From Acholoe squamosa (taxonomy: Eukaryota > Annelida > Polychaeta > Phyllodocida > Polynoidae): DNA of 64,000 nt. Each line of letters begins with the position of its first letter. Position 1 is the stretch's first letter. The stretch is taken from assembly GCA_949317995.1 (NCBI GenBank), contig OX439035.1, positions 78,165,459 to 78,229,458 of the forward strand. The letters are read 5' to 3'. The notes under the pieces are model-generated. The model was not told where the DNA came from, did no database searches, and worked only from the letters and a program-made list of their open reading frames with translations. The translations under genes were made by a program, and so were the position numbers. Positions 57,272-64,000 of this stretch are shown here, piece by piece.

Positions 57272-58960
57272 GCAATGGTATAAACCATATGTCTCAGTAA
57301 TTGTATCAAATATACCTTGGTGTTATTATTATGAACTATATCTTCTGTAGTAATCAGATTCATCAGAAATGCCCCAAACAGAGTATTCCTTCACGGTTAA
57401 GCTTCAACCCAGGGGTAAAGAGTGAAGAAAATCACACTCGGGAATACCAGAATTTTGAGCACATATAATATATTAATTCCATGTCGTTTTTCAATGTTGG
57501 TGTCAGCCTATTCACAAGTATGCTTCTCAAGGGTCATTTAACGGATATCAGAGGTTGAACTTTGTCAGGGTATGAATACCATATAGACTCATTATGAGAA
57601 AGTAATGCAGTTCCGATATAAAACTGTTTCTACATACCGAACAAAATTCCTCAAAAGATATTTTGCCGTCGCCATCGGCGTCTGCGTGAATAATCGTCTT
57701 GTCGACTATCTGTTGGAGTTGGGCATCTTTAAGGTTACTGCCCACCATCATCTTCAACACCTGGAGGACAAAGCGAACAGGATATATGTCATTACCATTT
57801 GAGAGACTCTCACAGATCCCACGCTCTTCTCGACATGAGGCAGGAAGCCTTGTGATTTTGGCCATATCATTAAAGGAAATTACGATTCAATTGTAATTTG
57901 ATATAGAGGCCGTGGAACCCGGAGGATAATAAAGGCTGAATAAGGCCTACACCAGTAACCATTTCCTCTGAAGTCCCTTTATCAAATTATTAGGACCTAG
58001 ATTATACATTTTCATTCTGGCAGAGACGGTGATGCTTTTGCCGTCGCCATCGGCGAGACGGTGAGGCTAGTTTACTAAGTTCCCTGAGGTATAGGGTTTA
58101 AAGTACCCAGAAGACATCCGAATGGCTGCAGTTTCCTCACACTAACTGCATACTCATTAATTCAGGATATATACCCGCAAGTCGATTTCAGATGTTATTA
58201 GACTCAAATAATGGACTACCGGGTATATCATTAAGGGAATGGTATCAAGTAGCAATTAATCAAAAGCCTGAGGCATATCTGAAATATCTATTACCAAGGC
58301 ATTTTCATTAACCCCTTTTTGAAAAAAAAAAAGTTTATTTCTTTCATAGTATGAGGGGCCATTGTCTTTTAAAGAAAACACAAAGGATCTGGTTGATTTA
58401 ATAGCATGAGACAGAGCGCATGTCATTTCCCAACCGAAAATCTGAACAATTTTAACATCTTATTTTCAAATAAAAAGTTTAAGGATTAGTCTTTTCTAGA
58501 TGGATAGACCCCTTGTGTATAAACACAATAATTTTATTCTTTCTTAATTCTATAACCTACCTGGAAGAGCTCGCCGTTGGAAATATAACCGTCTTTGTCC
58601 ATGTCGTAGATCTTGAAGGCGACTTTGTAATGAAACCATTATCAATACAGTATTAGGTATATGATTTTGTTTCTTGCATTATCTGAACAGGTCACCAGAT
58701 ACAGGTATCAGTGAACGCATTATTATCATACAAATGGGAATTATCAAATGGGACTGTTGGTAAAAACAGATTGCTCTTTCTGCTATATCAAATTGGCATG
58801 GCCCATGGGTGGACGCGCAGCCTAGTTAAACCATGCACAATGTGCCACTTTAAAAAAATGCAAAATGCCTTTAAAATGCGTATGTATCCAATGTACTTAC
58901 ATCTCAACTTGGACTCTTTGTCTCCTTTGACGCTAAACTGTGACATGCCTTCAATGAATT
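57224..58960 (-). CDS. calcineurin subunit B (regulatory), last four exons
   Basis: Exons in transcript order: 58960-58901, 58622-58561, 57760-57638, 57271-57224 (293 nt, about 96 residues to the stop). Calcineurin B is the calcium-binding subunit of the Ser/Thr phosphatase calcineurin. The translation runs [20 protein letters not shown], then EF-hand 3 ([12 protein letters not shown]), then [22 protein letters not shown]-hand 4 ([12 protein letters not shown]) and the invariant end [15 protein letters not shown]. Both loops keep all calcium ligands (D1, D3, D5, G6, E12). Splice sites are GT-AG and phases fit. The N-terminal half (EF-hands 1-2 and the myristoylated start) must lie to the right; I could not find it before 64000. 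Close to its human counterpart, so orthology is secure; paralogues (R1/R2) cannot be separated. Confidence 0.95.
57638..57760 (-). CDS. calcineurin B exon with EF-hand 4
   Basis: Acceptor CCTCCAG, donor GTATGT; 41 codons from VLKMMVG to FEEFCS. Confidence 0.96.
57761..58560 (-). other. intron of calcineurin B
   Basis: Contains at 58036-58055 an exact 20-base copy of the EF-hand 4 coding sequence at 57661-57680. Otherwise nothing recognised. Confidence 0.6.
58561..58622 (-). CDS. calcineurin B exon with EF-hand 3
   Basis: Acceptor TTACAAAG, donor GTAGGT; encodes [20 protein letters not shown]. Only 62 nt. Confidence 0.95.
58901..58960 (-). CDS. calcineurin B exon between EF-hands 2 and 3
   Basis: Acceptor CTTTTCAG, donor GTAAGT; encodes [20 protein letters not shown]. 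The first residue needs one base (G) from a previous exon not seen here. Confidence 0.93.
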
Positions 58961-60379
58961 CTGAAAAGAAATGGATTTATATCAAAAGAGAGCAACATAC
59001 CGTACACATGTACCTACTACGACGGTCATATCAAAATAGTATCTAGCCGATTAGACCAATTAGAGTGGGACAATGATACTTTTTAGTCTGTTCAATTTTC
59101 ATCAATCTGAGCCACAAATTCATAACATTTTTGTAATTAAGAAAACCCTCACTAGCATGGAAGGCCTAATATTTCAATTCAATTGCATATGCTACGTCAT
59201 AGTTAATCACATCACTACAACCCTGTGGGAGCCGAAAATAGTATATATGAGATAGGTATGCACGATTTGCACATATATGGTATCATTGTTTCCCCCGGAG
59301 CTATTAATCATATACATACATCCACATTTATGGCTTTAGGCTAATAACATGGGGGTCAAGTCCATATGATTTCAGTACACCGGTATTTGAGCTGCTGCTC
59401 AAGGGGCCCCATTAAGGTTAGGTTCCGTGACGCACACAGGATTTAAAAAAACGGAGAACTTTTCCCCTGAAGACTTTTGGACAGAATTCTACATTACTGG
59501 GGGCTCTACATGGGTGCCCAGGCTGAAAAGATAGAAGTGATGAATATATATCACTAGTAAAATCTGGAATGAATGCAGTAGAACTGCTTTTACATGTACC
59601 TTGACTGCCAATCTACCTCTTCTTTCTCCAGTCAATATGAAAGTTATCTGAATGTGCTCACCTCTAATATGGTGTGAGGCCTATTGGCCATGTTTTAAAC
59701 TTTTAGTTCTATTCAAAAAAGCTATGCCAAACTTCGTCGTTCTATGTGAGCTACCCGCTGTGTTCTGTCTCTATGTGTAGCGGTCGGCTTCCCCCCCATA
59801 GCCATGTCCTGTCCTATGTTGAATCTTGCTTATGGATGATGGAATACTGGGCCTAGTTTCACCAGTTTCGGGTCATATTATGGACCATTTTAATGGGAAT
59901 ATATAACTTTAGTTTCATTTTTTCTCCATAGAGATCGAGAAAATATTGGGGACCAAAAACTTCTTAATTTATTCCTGGCCTATCACTAACATCTTTTATA
60001 TTCTAGTAAATCATTACACCTTAGGAATCCTGATATTTCAAACTTTTATCGTGCTATCCATTATTTTTGACAAAAGATATCACAGGCAGGTATATTTTGG
60101 AGGAAACTGAAACATTCCTCTATATTCTTTCATCACATATGTAGCATTGGCAGCAATGCCTGCAAGTACTCTGCTCCCGGCCTCACAGAGCCAAGTTCAG
60201 GTACAATTCCCTCATTTGCTAAGGCTTCGTGACCATTCACTATTAAGTTAAGGCAGTGTGTTTACAGCAGTCCTGCTTCCATGTCTAGGTAGGATCGCTA
60301 TGTGGGTCAGACGTCATATGGTATCTTGACCCTTTAAGGGATACATCTGATTTGCAATGATGTATTATGTCGATTTGCT
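58961..60379. other. probable calcineurin B intron, nothing recognised
   Basis: The upstream exons (EF-hands 1-2) were looked for on the - strand and not found. Confidence 0.45.
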
Positions 60380-60393
60380 CTCATGATGCATGA

Positions 60394-60571
60394 GTGAGTG
60401 AGTAATAAATGTTTAACGCCATTTCGACAGCTAAGGTCATATTCATGGCGAGAACTACATTACACAATTTCACAGAGGAATGTGTCGGTGCCCGCGCATA
60501 TGTGCACCACACACATCCGAGGGGATAGGAAAGATGAGATATAGACCCTTTTAAGTGGGCTAGGGAAGCCC
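60394..60571 (+). mobile_element. SINE-like element, copy 2
   Basis: 178 bp, same family as 46523-46705, from GTGAGTGAGT to GGGAAGCCC. Flanked by a 14-bp exact duplication CTCATGATGCATGA (60380-60393 and 60572-60585). Confidence 0.88.
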
Positions 60572-61112
60572 CTCATGATGCATGAATGCAGCACTGGCTG
60601 CCCTACTCGCCAAAGCTGCATCCATGCCTGATGACAACCCTATGGGTTTGATACACTCCTGAAGGGTCTGCATGATGCACCAATGCAGTGTTGGTAAGTA
60701 GACCCACCAGCACTATGGTGAATCATGACGACAAAGGATCAATGAGACATTACGCAGTTCTCGAGGTACCATAGGTGTGGCTAGTATCAATCAAACCTTG
60801 CCATGGGTACAATCAAGATGCTGGCTCTGATATCAACGACTGTAACGCAAAAAGCCTACCACTTGTTTGGGTACCGCTTATTATGTGCCATGTCAGCACA
60901 AATTCTACCAAACAAGGCGGCCGCCGAATGAATAGGCAGCTATCGGACAGCGCTTGATTTGGGACCAATCTGTCCTTACCACGGACAAATCAGTGGGATT
61001 CGAGGTCATTGACATCCCCACTGACACATACCCCACAGTCAATACCCCACTCTTTTACCCTTTAAGGCCACAGGAGGCTTTAATGCACAATGCCTGCCCT
61101 AAATGGTTCATT

Positions 61113-61770
61113 TAAGGACTCTATAAACGTTGAATCACAAGAATAAATTTATTTGTGTAATTTGGCATATACATGCTTGAACTATGTGCATCATACACCA
61201 GTGTGATTGCATTCCATTCCTATATCAAACTTATTCAATTTTATCAGGATTTGGTTGCCATGGAAACTGAATGGAACAATAACATTCTTTTTTTAGCTTA
61301 ATTTCCTTAGAACAGTCTAATGGGATGGATATTTGACATATTTTACTCATTTGATGATTGGAACCCAATCTTGAAGTCATTATCTGCAGGCTTTTTTCTG
61401 TTTCTTGATATTCCAATTATTAAGGTCTAGGCAACTTTGAAATCCTCTGTAGACGTTAATAATTGGAATATCAAGAAACGGGAAAAAAACTCCTCCGGAT
61501 AATGACTTAAAGATTGGGATCCATTCATTGAATCAGTAAAATATGTCAATTATTCATCATGCCATATGGCTGTTCTAAGGAAAATAAGCTAAAAAGAGTG
61601 TTTCTGTGCCATTCGGTTTCCATGCCAAGCAAATCCTGATAAAATGGATTAAGTTTGATAGAGGGGTGAAATATGATCACACTGGTGTATGATGCACATA
61701 GTTTAACCATACATTTGCTAAATTACACAAATAAATATATTCTTGTGACTCAACATTTATAGAGTCCTTA
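61113..61770. repeat. large foldback element, ~310-bp arms
   Basis: The left arm (about 61113-61422, starting TAAGGACTCTATAAACG) is the diverged reverse complement of the right arm (about 61457-61770, ending TTTATAGAGTCCTTA). About 35 bp separate them. Matching pairs can be followed all along, for example TTTCTTGATATTCCAATTAT with ATAATTGGAATATCAAGAAA. No coding capacity. Confidence 0.85.
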
Positions 61771-62468
61771 ATCCCAAAGGTTAAGAGCATGGTGCTGATG
61801 AAAACTCGCGAGCACTACATCGGTGCATCATGATGCACAAATAAATTTGAGACATTATGCAGCTCTTGGAGGGTTTAGTTATATATGCAACGAAATGCCA
61901 GGCACAGATATTGTACCTCCTATTTGCCCATTTCCCTCCTGTCCCCCACTAACCCTAGGGGTTTAGTCCCCATTGACATTTAGCCACCAGTGCAGGTAAT
62001 TTACAGTTTGCCTCTACCCTCAGACCTATTACTAGACTCCACATCTGCTATCTACGCCATAGCAGATAGGGACACGTATTGACAATTCAGCACTAAAACC
62101 GAGTAGCCTGTAGATTAAGGACAAGGGCTCCAGGTGACATAAAAATTAATTGACAAAGGATTTCCTTGTAACTTGAAATATTTGTTCCTTGCATGATGTT
62201 TTATTGAAATGTGAAATAAAAAGTTGGGGTAGCAATGCTACTTTCTTCGATATCAGCCACCTTTTGTAGGATGCTTTACCATTGGGTTCAATGGGCTGAT
62301 ATCTAGATATTTGGGTTTTGGAGGAACTTAGTTGAATAATTCCCAAACTGGATAAACAATTTTTTTCAAAAACTACAATTATGTTAATTGACATGATTGT
62401 GTTAATCAAGATAGAAATGTAAAATTATGCGGTTTCAATGCTACTTTTTGCACAAGATGAGTGTGTAT
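61771..62468. other. spacer, nothing recognised
   Basis: AT-rich. GAGACATTATGCAGCTCTTGG at 61850 recurs in diverged form near 60743, so the foldback element is flanked by copies of one repeat. Confidence 0.5.
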
Positions 62469-62482
62469 GCAAGGGGGTGGGA

Positions 62483-62660
62483 GTGAGTGAGTAATAGATG
62501 TTTAACGCCATTTCGACAGCTAAGGTCATATTCATGGCGAGAACTACATTACACAATTCTTAGAGGAATGTGTCAGTGCCCACGCACATGTGCACCACAC
62601 ACATCCTGAGGGGATAGCAAAGAGAAGATATAGACCCTTTTAAGTGGGCTAGGGAAGCCC
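62483..62660 (+). mobile_element. SINE-like element, copy 3
   Basis: 178 bp, GTGAGTGAGT to GGGAAGCCC. Flanked by the 14-bp exact duplication GCAAGGGGGTGGGA (62469-62482 and 62661-62674). Confidence 0.9.
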
Positions 62661-62674
62661 GCAAGGGGGTGGGA

Positions 62675-64000
62675 ACCCTAATACATAAGCCTATGGACCA
62701 CAGCCAGAGGGGGGTAGAGAGGGGGGGGGGGGGTCACAGTCTGTTGGAAAAGTTTCTCCAAACCTAATAAAAGTGCACATTTATATTAATAGGCATAACT
62801 TTTGAACTAATAATGATAGAAACTTGCTTCAAAAACTGACAGAATCTTCTAAATGAGAAGAATGCATTAGTTCCCGAAATGACCGCTAGGCGCCTGCTGC
62901 TCTCGTCCTTAAGCATTATACCACTATTCTGCCACCTCCCTTACTGTTATGCTGTCCTCTACCAGTGCCTTATCAGAGCATATACGAACATGTGCTTTTT
63001 TGACATTTTTGGATATACTTTTTCAAGGTCAAGCATTAAAAACTGTTTGGATATTGAGGATATTGCACGTCAAGCCGAGTGCCTTCAGATCGTGCAATAT
63101 TCCTCAATATCCAAACCTTGGGCTCCCATATTTATGTTATATTGGATAAGTAAAGCACGTGGATAGGAGACATTTGGAGCCCACCCACAGAGTAGACCTT
63201 CTCCCACTGAAGCCCAGGCCAATCTGAGTCCAACCACATGCTGAATATACTAATGAGTGTGGCAGTGGGGATTAAGTAAGAGGACTGGTGCCTGCAGGCA
63301 GAGTAGGATAAGGCAGATCTAGGCTAAGGGATATATGTAATAGGTGGGTGTGGCCCATCTCTTATTGTTTGGCACTCATAACAAGGCTTAGTAAAGAGGT
63401 TGGAAATGTAGGTGGATGGTAGGTATTGCATGAGGGACTACAGGCATGTCACATCCCCATGAGTTAATAGCATGCATATATAGATGTTTGTACAGCATGG
63501 ACAGTTGTTACCTGTTTTCTACAATTTCCACATGTATATTATATATGCTTACATATACAGATTTACCGACAGGCATTTTCTTTTATGAATTTCTATGGAG
63601 AAAACTATATCCAAGCGAATCAGGAAGTAAAGAGTCCACCTGTATCTTTCTGCATATACCTGATACGGTTCCAGTAGCTCCACCGTGTTACCATGGCAAC
63701 CAGTGCTGCAAATCACATTTACATGTAATAACCTTCAGGTAATAACTGCCCGTGTCACATTAAATCCTTAATGTGGCTTCAATTATGAGTGTTCTTGCAT
63801 CTTCTTGCATCATGCCAACCCTACAGGGTTTAACTCCAGAAGGGTAAAATGATTCACAAATACACCCCAGTGGACTTATGCTTCTACAGTTGCAGATGTA
63901 TAATTTAAAGCATTAGAGGATTATATGTGGGCCTGAAAGGGTTAACCGTAAAAAGGGTTGGTGAGGCATAAAGCAACTACTACTAGTTTGGTGTGACCTG
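62675..64000. other. right end of window, one hairpin
   Basis: AT-rich with a G-run near 62723. Apart from the hairpin at 63046-63115 nothing was recognised; no calcineurin B exon was found. Confidence 0.5.
63046..63115. repeat. 24-bp stem hairpin with 21-nt loop
   Basis: TTTGGATATTGAGGATATTG... pairs with ...CAATATTCCTCAATATCCAAA; 24 paired bases with a single bulged T. The whole is 70 nt, the size of a microRNA precursor; a small foldback transposon is the alternative. Confidence 0.85.

Overview
This is a window of animal nuclear DNA: genes are split by GT-AG introns, introns are long, and transposons, tandem repeats and microsatellites are abundant. The gene content (a metabotropic-glutamate-type receptor, an ankyrin/SOCS-box protein, the calcineurin B subunit) fits any metazoan. 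The repeat style (a GTGAGTGAGT...TTTAACGCC short repeat, PIF/Harbinger-like MITEs, a large Ty3/Gypsy element with a tRNA-His primer site) suggests an invertebrate, possibly a mollusc or other lophotrochozoan. The species cannot be fixed from sequence alone.

Layout. 1-2.2 kb: nothing recognisable. 2.2-3.74 kb: 5'-truncated non-LTR retrotransposon (+ strand). 4,226-17,073: complete 12.85 kb LTR retrotransposon on the - strand, with LTRs that look identical, a 4-bp target duplication, a tRNA-His-type primer site, gag, pol (protease, RT, RNase H, integrase) and an unexplained third long ORF carrying zinc-finger-like and coiled-coil segments. 18.24-21.5 kb: a 49-bp tandem repeat array nested in ~860-bp higher-order repeats that carry full and truncated copies of a Harbinger-like MITE. 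23,404-35,211 (+): eight exons of a class C GPCR of the mGluR family, from mid ligand-binding domain to stop codon; earlier exons were not found. 39,536-39,716 (+): an orphan terminal exon. 46.5-47.8 kb: SINE-like element, foldback element and MITE. 48,230-51,428 (-): a complete five-exon ankyrin-repeat and SOCS-box gene (about 315 aa). 57,224-58,960 (-): the last four exons of calcineurin subunit B; its first exons lie further right, unseen or outside the window. 60-63 kb: two more SINE-like copies, a ~660-bp foldback element and a perfect-stem hairpin.

The three host genes are not an operon and share no pathway. The two best leads are (1) the third ORF of the retrotransposon, with no membrane segment or signal peptide although it occupies the env position, and (2) the receptor's ligand pocket, where the lysine that in mGluRs holds the distal carboxylate of glutamate reads as leucine while the residues that hold the amino-acid backbone are kept. 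All domain calls are from reading the translation by eye; no database search was run.
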